Source of the DNA: an uncultured Eubacteriales bacterium
GTDB lineage: Bacteria; Bacillota; Clostridia; Oscillospirales; Acutalibacteraceae
Direction: 5' to 3'
Assembly: GCA_934466515.1 (NCBI GenBank)
Contig: CAKSLH010000004.1
Location: 1-64,000 of the forward strand
DNA: 64,000 nucleotides
The translations under genes and the position numbers were made by a program. Every line of letters begins with the position of its first letter. The first letter of the stretch is position 1. This document shows positions 24,872-35,354 of this stretch, piece by piece. The notes beneath the pieces are model-generated. The model was not told where the DNA came from, made no database searches, and saw only the letters and a list, made by a program, of their open reading frames with translations.

Positions 24872-25744
24872 ATGAAGGACGGAAAGGTTTATCCTATAGT
24901 TTTACATATTATCTTTATTTTAATGACCCTTATTTTCTTAGTTCCGGTTTTGATGATTCTGATAATTTCATTCACCGGCGAGGCGGAATTCTCAACCTAC
25001 GGTTTTTCGTTTTTTCCGAAGGCATGGTCGGCAGCCGCATATAAAATGCTTTTTGAAAATATCGGGGTTATGGGCAGAGCGGTTATATTTACAATTATTA
25101 CCGCAGTGCTCGGCACCGTTATAAACATCGTTGTCAACTGCGCTTTTGCCTATCCGCTTACGCGAGACGATTTCATGCTCAAAAAACCCGTCAATGTTAT
25201 CCTTCTTGGAACAATGTTTGTAAGCGGCGGTCTGATGCCTACATATATGGTCTATACTCAGATGTACGGTCTTAAGGATAATCCGCTTATTTATCTGCTG
25301 CCGCAGGTAGGCGCTTGGGGCGTTATCGTTTATAAAACCTTCTTTAAGGGCGTTCCGAAATCGCTTATAGAAGCCGCGGAAATTGACGGCGCAAACCAGT
25401 TCAAAACCCTCTGGAGCATAGTTCTTCCGATGTCAAAGCCGATTATAGGAATGAATTTCTTTACAGGCGTTGTCGGCGGTTGGAACAACTGGCAGACCTC
25501 TCTTATTTATATAACAAAAAAGGAATACTGGACAGTTCAGTATTTAATGCAGAAAATTTTAAATAATGCGGATGTCCTTGTTAAAGCGCTTAAGGAATCG
25601 GGTGTAAGAGATACATCTGCAATTCCGCTTGAAACAATGAAATACGCAATGTGTATCATAGCAACTGTTCCGATTCTGCTTCTTTTCCCCTATATGCAGA
25701 AATACTTTGCAAAGGGAATTGCGGTAGGCTCGGTTAAAGAATAA
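24872..25744 (+). CDS. Sugar ABC importer permease (LplC/YtcP type, cassette 1)
   Basis: This 290-residue permease is the second channel subunit. It has six hydrophobic segments, the EAA loop IEAAEIDGANQFKTLWSIVLPMSKPI near residue 165, and the family ending FPYMQKYFAKGIAVGSVKE. A very similar protein lies at 56096. AAGGGG precedes the ATG. Confidence 0.93.
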   Translation: MKDGKVYPIVLHIIFILMTLIFLVPVLMILIISFTGEAEFSTYGFSFFPKAWSAAAYKMLFENIGVMGRAVIFTIITAVLGTVINIVVNCAFAYPLTRDDFMLKKPVNVILLGTMFVSGGLMPTYMVYTQMYGLKDNPLIYLLPQVGAWGVIVYKTFFKGVPKSLIEAAEIDGANQFKTLWSIVLPMSKPIIGMNFFTGVVGGWNNWQTSLIYITKKEYWTVQYLMQKILNNADVLVKALKESGVRDTSAIPLETMKYAMCIIATVPILLLFPYMQKYFAKGIAVGSVKE

Positions 25745-25760
25745 AAAATGAGGTGCGAAT

Positions 25761-27380
25761 ATGAAAGTTAATTTTAAAAGATTTTTGGCGGTTGTCCTTT
25801 CGGTTTGTATGACGGCTCTGCTGTTTACCGGCTGTAAAGGTAAAAACAGCAAGGTTGTCCTTAAATGGGGCTTTTCGGGAGCTTTGGGCTGCAAGGACGA
25901 CGACTTAGTTCACAAGGAATTCAATAAAAAGTTAAATGAGCTTATGCCCGGGGTTCAGGTTGAGTTTATCGATCAGTCAACTTCAAACTGGTCGCTTTGG
26001 ATGAATGCCGGCGATCAGGTGGATATCGCATGGTCAGGCTATGAGTATGATGTTGAAAGCGAAATCACAAAGGGCGCTTATTCGGAGCTTGACGGCCTTA
26101 TAAATGAAAAGGACACTCCGAATATTTATCAGGAAATGAAGGATTATCCCGAGGATTATTACAGCGGCACATATAAGGATAAGCTTTATATGATTCCTAT
26201 TCAGCAGCCTATCTTTACTCAGTCCGCCCGTCTTGATATTCCTGCCGAGCTTTATCAGTATATGAATGTTGACGCGCTTCTTAATGCGGCTCATGCTTCG
26301 ACTAAGACTACCCGCGCGGTTTATGATGAAATAACAAAATTCCTTGAAAAGGTCTGGGCGGCAAACGCTTACGATACCGATACCATAGGAAACGGAATTG
26401 ATGTTATCACTTTGGGCAAAATCTTATCTAAACGCGGCTATGATTTTGTAGGCGCGCAGAGCTTTAACGGAGCAAATCTGTGCTATGACGCATTTGACGA
26501 TAACGCTCAGCTTGTAAATTTTGCAGAGACCGACGCTTATAAGCTTTTCCTTGAATATGCCGGAAAATGGTACAACGCAGGCTATATCCCCGAGGATGTT
26601 CTCACATCTAACGGTGGCGGAACAAGATCGGCCGTAATTTCGGCAAACGCTTCGGGTATGTGGTACGGAACGGATAACCCCGAAACAGGGGAGGCGCGCG
26701 GAGTTTCCTATATAAAGAATAACGGAGAAATAGGAACCTACGGACTTTTACTCGATACCACCGACCAGCAGTTCAACGGAACCTCAACCTTAGGCAGCGA
26801 GGCTACATATCAGGTAATTCCGATTACCGCAAAATATCCGAAAGAGGCTATACAGCTTTTAGACCTTCTGCGCTCACCCGTAGGAACCCCCGGAAATGAC
26901 CTTGCAAACCTTCTTTGCTACGGCTTTGAGAAAAACAGCGACTATGCCAAAAAGTATGATACCTATCATTATACGCTTAACGGCACCTGCGCCCAAGGCG
27001 TAGATTACACCGTTCAGCCCAGCTCCAACTGCAAGTACGGAAAGTGCTTCTGGACCGTTACAAACACTTATCTGCTTTATCATACGCCGGTTATTCTGGA
27101 CGGTCAGTCCGAATGGGCTCTTGATTTCGAAAAGAATGTCAGACCTACTCTTCATAAAACGCCTTATTACCGCTTCAGAGCAGATTTTTCTTCAATGCTT
27201 ACGGATGTTTCGAACATTTCGAGCGTAACCAAGGAGTTTAACGAACAGCTTCTTTCTGGACTTAACGGAAGTAAGTGGAACACTCCTTATGAGCAGATGA
27301 TGAAGAAAATGAAGGACGCAAAGCTTGAAAATGTAAAGAGCGAGATACAAAAACAGATGAAGGCTTATAAGCCGGAGTAA
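25761..27380 (+). CDS. Sugar ABC importer solute-binding lipoprotein (DUF3502 type, cassette 1)
   Basis: This 539-residue lipoprotein (lipobox LFTGC) binds the imported glycan fragment outside the membrane. It is from the large extracellular solute-binding family; DIAWSGYEYD and SELDGLINE are typical, and the C-terminal region YTVQPSSNCKYG onward matches DUF3502 proteins that pair with LplB/C permeases. The copy at 56989 has the same layout. The substrate is not determined; the neighbouring enzymes suggest an oligosaccharide from plant or host glycans. Confidence 0.9.
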   Translation: MKVNFKRFLAVVLSVCMTALLFTGCKGKNSKVVLKWGFSGALGCKDDDLVHKEFNKKLNELMPGVQVEFIDQSTSNWSLWMNAGDQVDIAWSGYEYDVESEITKGAYSELDGLINEKDTPNIYQEMKDYPEDYYSGTYKDKLYMIPIQQPIFTQSARLDIPAELYQYMNVDALLNAAHASTKTTRAVYDEITKFLEKVWAANAYDTDTIGNGIDVITLGKILSKRGYDFVGAQSFNGANLCYDAFDDNAQLVNFAETDAYKLFLEYAGKWYNAGYIPEDVLTSNGGGTRSAVISANASGMWYGTDNPETGEARGVSYIKNNGEIGTYGLLLDTTDQQFNGTSTLGSEATYQVIPITAKYPKEAIQLLDLLRSPVGTPGNDLANLLCYGFEKNSDYAKKYDTYHYTLNGTCAQGVDYTVQPSSNCKYGKCFWTVTNTYLLYHTPVILDGQSEWALDFEKNVRPTLHKTPYYRFRADFSSMLTDVSNISSVTKEFNEQLLSGLNGSKWNTPYEQMMKKMKDAKLENVKSEIQKQMKAYKPE

Positions 27381-27402
27381 TAATTGCGGAAAGGAGAAAA
27401 CC

Positions 27403-29100
27403 GTGAAAGCAAATATTATCAAAAAAGCAGTTATTTTCACATTGACTTTGCTTCTCATTCTCCCGACAAGCTGTTTTGTAATCTCTGCGGATTCAGCCGC
27501 ATCCTTTAAGGTCGATAATGTGACCGGTATCAAGGCAAACGATACCTTTGAGGTAAAGGTTGACTATACCGGCACCTCCGACCTTAAGATAAGCGGAATA
27601 GTTATGAATCTTGCGTTTGACAGCTCGAAGATAGCATTTTCGGGTTCAAGTGAGAAAATAAATGTCAAGAATATGGACGGCTATACTGTGAATGCCAAGG
27701 ACGGAAAGCTTAAGTTCCTCTGGGATTCCTTAAGCACCGTCACCTTAAAGAAAGGAAATATCTTAAAATTTTCTTTTCAGGCAAAGAAAGACTTTTCCGA
27801 TACGGTTATAACCCCGAGCATAGAAACCCTCTATGTTTTTGAAGGCGGCAATATCAGGGAAATTTCTGTTTCCTCCTTCGGTTCGGGAGCAATTACCGCA
27901 GGCTCGGCATCGCTCAGTGATGTTACCAATGTCATTAACCTTATTAACGCGATTGACGACCCCGTTGTTTTAACAAAACCCTGTAATGAAAGAATTACAA
28001 ATGCCTATAACGCCTACTGCAAGCTGAGCGGCGAAAAAAGACAGCTTGTAACTAATTATGATAAGCTTGCGGCGGCAATCAAGGAATATAACAGATTAAG
28101 TGAAAATAATGCTAATAATCCCGTTGACCGAGAGGTCGAAAAGTTCAAAAGCGATTATGCCTACGCACTTTCACGCACAAAATCAAATGTTACGACCGAA
28201 AAAACAGCCGACGGAAAGTTTAAGGATATTGAGGCATTAAAAGAGGCTGTAGCGGCGGCGGAAAATCTTTCTGTTCAGGCGCAGGTAAAGCTTTCCAAAG
28301 AGAAGAATACCATGAAAAGCGTTCTTTCTTACTTAAATAATCAGGTTAAGGAAGAGCAGGAACAGATAGAAAAGGAAGAGCTTGAAAAGAAACAGCGCGC
28401 TGCTGCGGAGGAGGCTGTAAAGGAATATCTTTCCCAGCCCTTTAAATGGACCTTTGATTTAACCGTCGATACCGTTCAGACGAGCGATGAAACGGGTGTC
28501 AGAAACGCTTATAACACCTTAGGCGATTATGAGATAAATAAATATGCCGTAGAAATGCTTAAGGATTACAGAACACTTTTAGAATCGCTTATAAAAAGAA
28601 TAGAAGCCTTAAAGCTTATTGAAAATCCCGAGCAGGCGGCTGAAATCAAGGCGGCGGACGCATTTAAGGATAATTTCTCCTATGTTTTGGGTCTTACCCC
28701 CGAAACCGTCACTAAGGACGATGAGGTGGATATAAACATAGCAAATTATGCCTATGAAATGCTTGACGACAGCGTTAAAGCCCACCTTACTGCTGAGGGC
28801 GAGCTGTTAGCTTCGCTGTTAGACGCTGTTTCCTCTCTTCCCGATGAGGACGCTTCGGCAGACGATACCGAGGAACCCGATACCGATACTTCGGACGGCG
28901 ATACCGAAAGCCCCATAGAGCAGGTAATAAAATACATTAAAAACGCGGGAAAGTATACGGTTAAATTCATTAACCGCGAAATGAGCAAAACGGTCTGGGT
29001 AATGCTCGGAGCGATAGGCTTGCTTAGTATTAACTTAGGCTGCTGCTACGGATTTTATTGCCACGCTAAAAAACGCAAAATCAAAAAGGAGGAAGCATAG
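27403..29100 (+). CDS. Membrane-anchored cohesin-like protein with a helical stalk (cassette 1)
   Basis: This is a 565-residue surface protein. Residues 1-32 are a signal peptide. Residues about 33-165 match the cohesin fold: VTGIKANDTFEVKVDY, ISGIVMNLAFDSSKIAFS, then DGKLKFLWDS and ILKFSFQAKKDF. Residues about 175-500 form several helical modules (NERITNAYNAYCKLSGEKRQ, then units ending in leucine-rich heptads), a probable stalk. Residues about 530-555 are a membrane helix followed by a basic tail KKRKIKKEEA. Classical cohesins bind dockerins, and a dockerin enzyme is encoded two genes on. GTG start with AAAGGAG upstream. Cohesin assignment is from the strand pattern, and binding is not shown. 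Confidence 0.7.
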   Translation: MKANIIKKAVIFTLTLLLILPTSCFVISADSAASFKVDNVTGIKANDTFEVKVDYTGTSDLKISGIVMNLAFDSSKIAFSGSSEKINVKNMDGYTVNAKDGKLKFLWDSLSTVTLKKGNILKFSFQAKKDFSDTVITPSIETLYVFEGGNIREISVSSFGSGAITAGSASLSDVTNVINLINAIDDPVVLTKPCNERITNAYNAYCKLSGEKRQLVTNYDKLAAAIKEYNRLSENNANNPVDREVEKFKSDYAYALSRTKSNVTTEKTADGKFKDIEALKEAVAAAENLSVQAQVKLSKEKNTMKSVLSYLNNQVKEEQEQIEKEELEKKQRAAAEEAVKEYLSQPFKWTFDLTVDTVQTSDETGVRNAYNTLGDYEINKYAVEMLKDYRTLLESLIKRIEALKLIENPEQAAEIKAADAFKDNFSYVLGLTPETVTKDDEVDINIANYAYEMLDDSVKAHLTAEGELLASLLDAVSSLPDEDASADDTEEPDTDTSDGDTESPIEQVIKYIKNAGKYTVKFINREMSKTVWVMLGAIGLLSINLGCCYGFYCHAKKRKIKKEEA

Positions 29101-30834
29101 GTGAAACTGAAATTTTCAAAACTTCATAAACAGATTCTTACTCTTTCATTGTCCGCGGTTTTAATTGCCGCAGCGGTGCTTGTTCCTAATATCTTAAAGG
29201 TTAAGGCTGAAAAAATTGACGAAACAAACCCCGAGCTTAAGCTTATAAATATCGACGGCGATGTGGAAACTGAAAACGGTGATGTCTCTTATTCCCCTCA
29301 GGGCGATATAAAGCAGTCGGGCAACAGCTACGATATCCGTTCAAACGCTTATTGCTACTGGGGAACTACCGATGATGTTACATTTGCTTATAAGGAATTC
29401 AATGTCGCTCCTAAGGACAGCGATTCTTTAACGGTTGAGGCGACAATGAACAGCTTCGCTCCCGAAATCTCAGGCTCTGCCGTTCATATAAACGCTTCCT
29501 CGGGAATTATGATAAGAAGCTCTCTTTCAAATGACGCGGCGGGCGTGTTCTTACATGTAAGACAGCAGGGACTTATGATAGTTTATCGCACAAAAACAGC
29601 GGGCGGCTGGAAGTTTACTAATGCTAAAAGCGTTTCTTATCCCCTTCAGCTTAGAGTGACGGTGCAGAAAAACACCGTCGAATGCAGATATAAGGGCGCT
29701 AATGATATTACATGGAAGCTTGCGGGCTATGCGTCAATGGAATATACGGGTCCGATTTATGCAGGCCTCGGAATTCATTCGGTTTCGGAAAACACATTCG
29801 TTAAATCGAATTTCACCGACCTTAAATTCTCGGGAGAGGGCACTTATGACCCCGATAATAATGATTCTTCGGATACTTCAAGTGCTTCTAAGCCGACAGA
29901 AAAGATCGACCCCGATTTGGACCTTTCATCAAATGAAAGTATCGTGCTTTATGAAACATTTTCCGATGATAAAAAGCTTGCAATAAGCAAGGACGCATGG
30001 ACGCTTACCAATAAAAAATATAAATGGACGAGCGGACAGAAGAATTTCGATTACGATAATAACGGTACCGTAACCGAGCATGCTCCTAAATATGCCGAAA
30101 GAAAAGTTGAAAACGGAAACAGATTTTTGTATAAACAGCTGCTTCAGGATTCAATTGATTTTATAGGCGATGAGGCTTGGTCGGATTATAAGGTCAGTAT
30201 GGACTTCCAATATACCGAGAAGTGCGACCCTAAGGCTAAAAATGCAAATAATGTCATAGCATTAAGCGCAAGAAGCCGGATTGTTGAGTGGTACGGCTAT
30301 TCGGACTACGCCGCAACGGTTCAGAATGAGTTTATTGATAATAAGGACCAGATGACGGTTTCGCTTTATAAGCATGTAAACAGCTCGGCAACAAAGGTTT
30401 CAAACCTCGGAACAAGACTCGGTAAGGCTGTCAATATAGATAATATTTTAGGAGACGGCACTTGGCACAATCTCGCAATCTCCGTTTTCGATAATATTAT
30501 CACCGTTTCTTTTGACGGCAAAGAGGTTATTAAGTATACCGATGACGGACTTTCTCAGAAAAACGACCTTACCTACGGTACAGGCGGCTGGGAAGAGATA
30601 ATCGGCTTCGGCAGAGTGGGAGTTAAAACTGTTGAGACCGACGCTTATATAGATAATATCATAGTAGAACTAACCCCCGATACCATTAACGGCGACTATG
30701 ATAACTATGTCGGCGGAGGCTGGGACGACCCTATTCCCGAAACTGTGAAGGACTGGACCGAAAATAAGAAATATTCTTATTACTTCAACGGCATAAACGG
30801 CAAAAACACCGCCGGCTCAAAGAAAAACAAGTAA
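29101..30834 (+). CDS. Secreted protein with two lectin-like (LamG/DUF1080) domains (cassette 1)
   Basis: This 577-residue protein follows directly on the cohesin gene with no gap (GTG start; AAGGAGG lies within the upstream gene). It has a signal peptide ending near KVKAEK. Two concanavalin-like beta-sandwiches follow, about 40-245 and 285-545. The second has ETFSDD at its start and GDGTWHNLAISVFDNIITVSFDGKE, the DUF1080/LamG pattern. It has no membrane anchor or dockerin, so it is free or binds another surface protein. The tail GDYDNYVGGGWDDPIPE is conserved in the paralogue at 62224. A carbohydrate-binding role is likely. Confidence 0.68.
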   Translation: MKLKFSKLHKQILTLSLSAVLIAAAVLVPNILKVKAEKIDETNPELKLINIDGDVETENGDVSYSPQGDIKQSGNSYDIRSNAYCYWGTTDDVTFAYKEFNVAPKDSDSLTVEATMNSFAPEISGSAVHINASSGIMIRSSLSNDAAGVFLHVRQQGLMIVYRTKTAGGWKFTNAKSVSYPLQLRVTVQKNTVECRYKGANDITWKLAGYASMEYTGPIYAGLGIHSVSENTFVKSNFTDLKFSGEGTYDPDNNDSSDTSSASKPTEKIDPDLDLSSNESIVLYETFSDDKKLAISKDAWTLTNKKYKWTSGQKNFDYDNNGTVTEHAPKYAERKVENGNRFLYKQLLQDSIDFIGDEAWSDYKVSMDFQYTEKCDPKAKNANNVIALSARSRIVEWYGYSDYAATVQNEFIDNKDQMTVSLYKHVNSSATKVSNLGTRLGKAVNIDNILGDGTWHNLAISVFDNIITVSFDGKEVIKYTDDGLSQKNDLTYGTGGWEEIIGFGRVGVKTVETDAYIDNIIVELTPDTINGDYDNYVGGGWDDPIPETVKDWTENKKYSYYFNGINGKNTAGSKKNK

Positions 30835-30848
30835 GGAGGAACGGATAA

Positions 30849-33800
30849 ATGAAAATGTCAAAATCAGTTAAAGCTAAGCTTTCGCTTCTTTTAGCGCTTG
30901 TTATGCTGTCCGTTCCTGTTTTCAGGCTCTATGCCGCAAACGATAACGATAAGGACGATACCTCGGACGATCCGTTCGGCTCCTCCGAAACAACCGCGGC
31001 AGACGCATTTGCGGATTTCGAAAACAAAGATATTTCAATGTTTTTCGGAGACGATAATATTGATACCAAAACAACAAAAATTGAGGCTGTTTCAAATCCT
31101 AAAAAGGATAGCATAAACGGCAGTAATACCGCAGCAAAGCTGCAGAATAAAAGTACATCTGCCGCAAATAAAGCGGGGAATAACGGCGTTATCCTCCTTT
31201 CGACAAACTTTATGCCGAAAAAAACGCTTTATACGGTAAATGCAAAAATGTATATCACCTGCGACAGCTCAAATGACAATTACCGCTATCCGACTTTTGT
31301 TTATGATTATGTTGACGAAAACAACTGGCGCGGAATTGCGATAAAATCCGTCAAAGGCGAGCTGAAAGCGGTTTCGGTGGGAATGCCGACCTCTCAGTGG
31401 GGCTGGACCAGACCCAATGCCGATTACGGATATAATCAGAATGCTTTTAAAGCCGTAAATGCGGAAAAGACCGAAAAGCTCCCCTATAATACATGGGTAA
31501 ATGTTCAGGCTAAGTATTCTAAGGGTACTGTCGAAATCACTCTCATTTCAGAGGACGGCTATATGCAGCCTTTCAACCGTACCGCGAATCTGATAGACGG
31601 CGCTCTTACAAGAGTCGGTTTTACTACACAGAACAATGAGCTTTATCTTGACGATTTAAGAATAAGCTTTGCGGGAAACGACGCTTCATCCGAAGCGGAT
31701 ATTTTCTTAAAGAAGCACGCAGGTATCTTTAATCTCCGCGCGGCCACCCTTTCAAATGACGATTCAAAAGCTTTAAATTCGGCACTTTCCGATTTTAATG
31801 CCCTCTCTGAGGAAGCAAAGAAAACCATTCCTAATAAAAAGGCTTATCTTGATGAGCTTAAGGCTCGGAGTGATAAAATTTCGGGTAATGAAAAATATAC
31901 GCATAAGTCCGAAATGCCTGCTGCCGATTATTGGGATAAGAATAAAACCTTCGTGTATGAGGACAGCTTTGATGATGAGTCGGCGCTTTCAAGATATATT
32001 GATGTCCGCGATGTCGATACTTGGCTCGGCGATAAAGGTACGGTTACTTCGGATAATGCCTTTAAAAGCTCCGCAATCTCCTTAAAGGAATCTGCTTTTA
32101 GAATAAAGGATGAGCTTCTTCCCGAAAAGGCAAAAATGCAGATAGTAGATTTCGATTTCTATGTCGAAGCCGATACACCGATTCCTTTCTATGCTAACGC
32201 TCCTATAGGCTATGCTTATTATTTTGATAAGGATAATTACCTCTATTCATATTTAGCTAACTTCCCCGAGGATGCGGGCGCTAATGAATTCAGAAGATAC
32301 CGTTCGACCTATTCTACAGGCGGAACCGTTAAGCCCTACGGTCCTCAGGGTGCTTTAAGCGAGACTATAAACCCCTCTGAGCCCGTTCATGTAAACTATG
32401 TTTATAATGAAAAGTCGGTTACCATGACGATCACTCAGGGCGAAACGACAATAATCGAAACCGAATTCGGCGTCTGCGATATCAGAGGTCAGTTCGTTTT
32501 GGCAGGGTGCGACCAAAGATTTAACTGTTGGTACGATAACCTTAAAATAACATACGTTAAGGGCGATTGGGATATCGACGAAACCTCGGACGATATAAAT
32601 ATCTATTTCTCGGGCTCTACCTATCAGGACGCAGGCGACGCGGTTCTTATAAACGGCGAGAATTTGGGAAATATCGTAACTGATGTTGAAATTGAGCCTT
32701 ATAGTGTATCCTCGGCTGATAAAAAGTATTTCGATTATCAGGCGTTTAATGAGTCGGGCGTTGTAAAGGGTACTTATTCTTCAGACCCCTCAAGTATTGT
32801 TTTTGATGACTCAAAGGCAATAGCCGCAGAAATTGTTCAGAGAACAGAGGATTCGGTAAAATTCATAATCCCCAAAAAGGATAAGGATAATAACGATATG
32901 CCAAAAGGCCTTTATGCCGTAAGGCTTAAGGGAATGGACGAAAATACCAACCCCGTAGAAAAGACCCTTATTCTTAATGCTCCGCATATTGATTATACCG
33001 TCGGTGACGACGGAAAGCGTATATCTCAGGGAGGATATATCGAGGTTGTCGGAAAAACCCTCGCTTTTCCGGTTTCAAATGATGAGAATAATAAGGATTA
33101 CAGCAATTTAAAGGCTCTTCTTGTAAAGAAAAACGGAACTGTTGTTAAAGAATTACCCATAGAAACTGTTTTCTCAAATTACAATGTAAGACTTTCCGTT
33201 CCGGAGGACACCCCGAAAGGCGACTATGAGCTTTGGCTGTACAGCGGCTTCGGCTGGTCGGTTCCTTATAATGTAACGGTTGACGAAAGCGTTTATAATA
33301 AGCTCCTTTCCATGAAAACCGTTAATGTAAAGGATAATGTCTATACAGGTCAGAATGTCGAGAGCGGTAAGGATCAGAACGCAACTCCTTATGTTCAGAG
33401 TCTGCTTGATATCTTAGGCAGTCAGGGCGGCGGCGTGCTTTATTTCCCGAAGGGAATTTACCGCTTTACTCAGCCGCTTATAATTCCGAAAAATGTTTCG
33501 GTTGTCGGCGAGAATATGCACGATACCGTTTTCCTCTGGACCTCGTTTAACTGGGCATTCAATAAGCTTCCCACATATCTTTTGGGAATGGAATCGAATT
33601 CCGTTGTTAAAAATATTGACATTTATGCCCACAGAACAGGCGGAGTTATTTCCTATTTCGGAAAAGACATAGAAAATGTTTATCTCGAAAATGTAAGAAC
33701 CTATTCTCAGAGGCTTTCGGGCGCTACCACCTCGGGCGGCCATTCGGGCTCGTTCTATTCGCCTGCCGAGCTTAACATTCTTAATGCCGTTGAACAGTCG

Positions 33801-35345
33801 GGCTGGACTGTATGGACCAATGATTCCTCAAAGCTTACAAACTTCCAAATGAAAAATTGCGATTTTGAAAACTATGCCGCAAGCACTGCCGACGGCAAGG
33901 GAATGAGACTTACCTACGGCTCGGATAAATCCTCTTATTACCAGATCTATGATTCGAAGTTTTCTGCAGGTTGGTCCCCGGGTCAGGGCAATAATGTTAT
34001 AGTCCGTAATTTCGATTTCGGCGGCGCCTGCTTTGCGATAACGGGAAAAGGTGTTTTGTATGACTCAAACTTTGTTCATGACAATACGACCAATAACCGT
34101 GAGCTTTTCGTTGCGGACTTAAGTCCATCGGTTTCCAATTTCAGCGGAATGTATAAGGATACTTCCGATACATCGGGAAAAACATGGCTTATGCCGTTAG
34201 GAAACAGAACCGCGGTCAACCTTATCGGAATGCAGCTTTATGTTTTAAGCGGTCAGGGCAACGGTCAGACAAGAATTGTCACAAACGCGGAAAACACCTC
34301 TGTTCAGGGCGTTTATAAAATAACCTTTGATAATGCGTTTCAGGTTGAGCCTAACCGAAACAGTAAAGCCATAATCAGACATGCCAGAGAAAATATGTAT
34401 TTCACGGGAAATACATATTATAACGGCGCGGCAGTAGGCTACTACGGCGGTGTTGCAGGTGTTGTATTCGATTCGAACTCCTATCAGAGAGTAAACAATC
34501 AGTATTTGTGGGCTTGCTGGGGCGATGCTGACTGGTACGCTTCGTATAATAACGAAAAGACCGTTTATGATCCGTTCGGTATAGTTTCCGACGGTACCGA
34601 GGGCGAGTCGGGATTTACTAAATTCAGAGTTATCGCAACTCAGCTTAAATATGTCCGTGCGGTAGTTTTCAGAAACTGCGATTTCAACGGAAGATTTTTA
34701 AGACTTGAAAATACGGCGCAGAGCGCAATATCCGATGTCTTGGTTGACGGCTGCTCGTTCACAAAATCCGAATACGGAATTTATAACGACACCACCGTTT
34801 ATCAGGGCGCGGGACTTGACGGCGCACTGTTCAGAAACAATACATTTAATGAGGTCGATAATCCTTATTATAAACTGGATGATACCCTTAAATGTAAAAA
34901 CTCTGTTTTTGCAATGCGAGGCCTTATTCTTGACGACAGAGCTGATGAATTTGTTTTAGGCGATGTTGACCTTGACGGAAAGGTAACCTTAAAGGACTGC
35001 ACACTGCTTAGGCTCTATCTCGCTGAAATAACCGTTCTTTCCGATGAACAGCTAAAACGGGCGGATACGAATCAGGATAATGCCGTTGACCTTAAGGACT
35101 GCGGAGCCATCCGTGCAAAGGTTGCTCTTCTCGGCACTTCGGGCAACTCCTCAAATGAGGCAGGAAATAAGGCAGACCCCGTCACACCCGAAAATGAGAA
35201 TAATAATGCCGAAAATGAGGCAAAGGCTGAGGCGGAAGCTAAGGCTCAGGCTCAGAAGGCATTTGAAAGCGCAATTGACGAGGCCGTTTCAAAGGGTCTT
35301 ACCAAAGACGAGCTTATGAAGATTTTAGAAGATAAATTAAAGTAA
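30849..35345 (+). CDS. Large secreted pectate-lyase-fold protein with dockerin (cassette 1)
   Basis: This is a 1498-residue exported protein. After the signal peptide come two concanavalin-like regions (about 50-285 and 365-560), beta-sandwich domains (about 580-800), then a right-handed beta-helix (about 820-1340) that starts ILGSQGGGVLYFPKGIYRF, the Pectate_lyase_3 pattern. A type I dockerin follows (about 1370-1432), with two calcium loops DVDLDGKVTLKDC and DTNQDNAVDLKDC. A helical Glu/Ala/Lys-rich tail of about 60 residues ends the protein. The catalytic site cannot be assigned by eye; it may be a polysaccharide lyase or glycosidase. The dockerin is the natural partner of the cohesin-like protein at 27403. 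GGAGG precedes the ATG. Confidence 0.8.
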   Translation: MKMSKSVKAKLSLLLALVMLSVPVFRLYAANDNDKDDTSDDPFGSSETTAADAFADFENKDISMFFGDDNIDTKTTKIEAVSNPKKDSINGSNTAAKLQNKSTSAANKAGNNGVILLSTNFMPKKTLYTVNAKMYITCDSSNDNYRYPTFVYDYVDENNWRGIAIKSVKGELKAVSVGMPTSQWGWTRPNADYGYNQNAFKAVNAEKTEKLPYNTWVNVQAKYSKGTVEITLISEDGYMQPFNRTANLIDGALTRVGFTTQNNELYLDDLRISFAGNDASSEADIFLKKHAGIFNLRAATLSNDDSKALNSALSDFNALSEEAKKTIPNKKAYLDELKARSDKISGNEKYTHKSEMPAADYWDKNKTFVYEDSFDDESALSRYIDVRDVDTWLGDKGTVTSDNAFKSSAISLKESAFRIKDELLPEKAKMQIVDFDFYVEADTPIPFYANAPIGYAYYFDKDNYLYSYLANFPEDAGANEFRRYRSTYSTGGTVKPYGPQGALSETINPSEPVHVNYVYNEKSVTMTITQGETTIIETEFGVCDIRGQFVLAGCDQRFNCWYDNLKITYVKGDWDIDETSDDINIYFSGSTYQDAGDAVLINGENLGNIVTDVEIEPYSVSSADKKYFDYQAFNESGVVKGTYSSDPSSIVFDDSKAIAAEIVQRTEDSVKFIIPKKDKDNNDMPKGLYAVRLKGMDENTNPVEKTLILNAPHIDYTVGDDGKRISQGGYIEVVGKTLAFPVSNDENNKDYSNLKALLVKKNGTVVKELPIETVFSNYNVRLSVPEDTPKGDYELWLYSGFGWSVPYNVTVDESVYNKLLSMKTVNVKDNVYTGQNVESGKDQNATPYVQSLLDILGSQGGGVLYFPKGIYRFTQPLIIPKNVSVVGENMHDTVFLWTSFNWAFNKLPTYLLGMESNSVVKNIDIYAHRTGGVISYFGKDIENVYLENVRTYSQRLSGATTSGGHSGSFYSPAELNILNAVEQSGWTVWTNDSSKLTNFQMKNCDFENYAASTADGKGMRLTYGSDKSSYYQIYDSKFSAGWSPGQGNNVIVRNFDFGGACFAITGKGVLYDSNFVHDNTTNNRELFVADLSPSVSNFSGMYKDTSDTSGKTWLMPLGNRTAVNLIGMQLYVLSGQGNGQTRIVTNAENTSVQGVYKITFDNAFQVEPNRNSKAIIRHARENMYFTGNTYYNGAAVGYYGGVAGVVFDSNSYQRVNNQYLWACWGDADWYASYNNEKTVYDPFGIVSDGTEGESGFTKFRVIATQLKYVRAVVFRNCDFNGRFLRLENTAQSAISDVLVDGCSFTKSEYGIYNDTTVYQGAGLDGALFRNNTFNEVDNPYYKLDDTLKCKNSVFAMRGLILDDRADEFVLGDVDLDGKVTLKDCTLLRLYLAEITVLSDEQLKRADTNQDNAVDLKDCGAIRAKVALLGTSGNSSNEAGNKADPVTPENENNNAENEAKAEAEAKAQAQKAFESAIDEAVSKGLTKDELMKILEDKLK

Positions 35346-35354
35346 ATTTAATAA

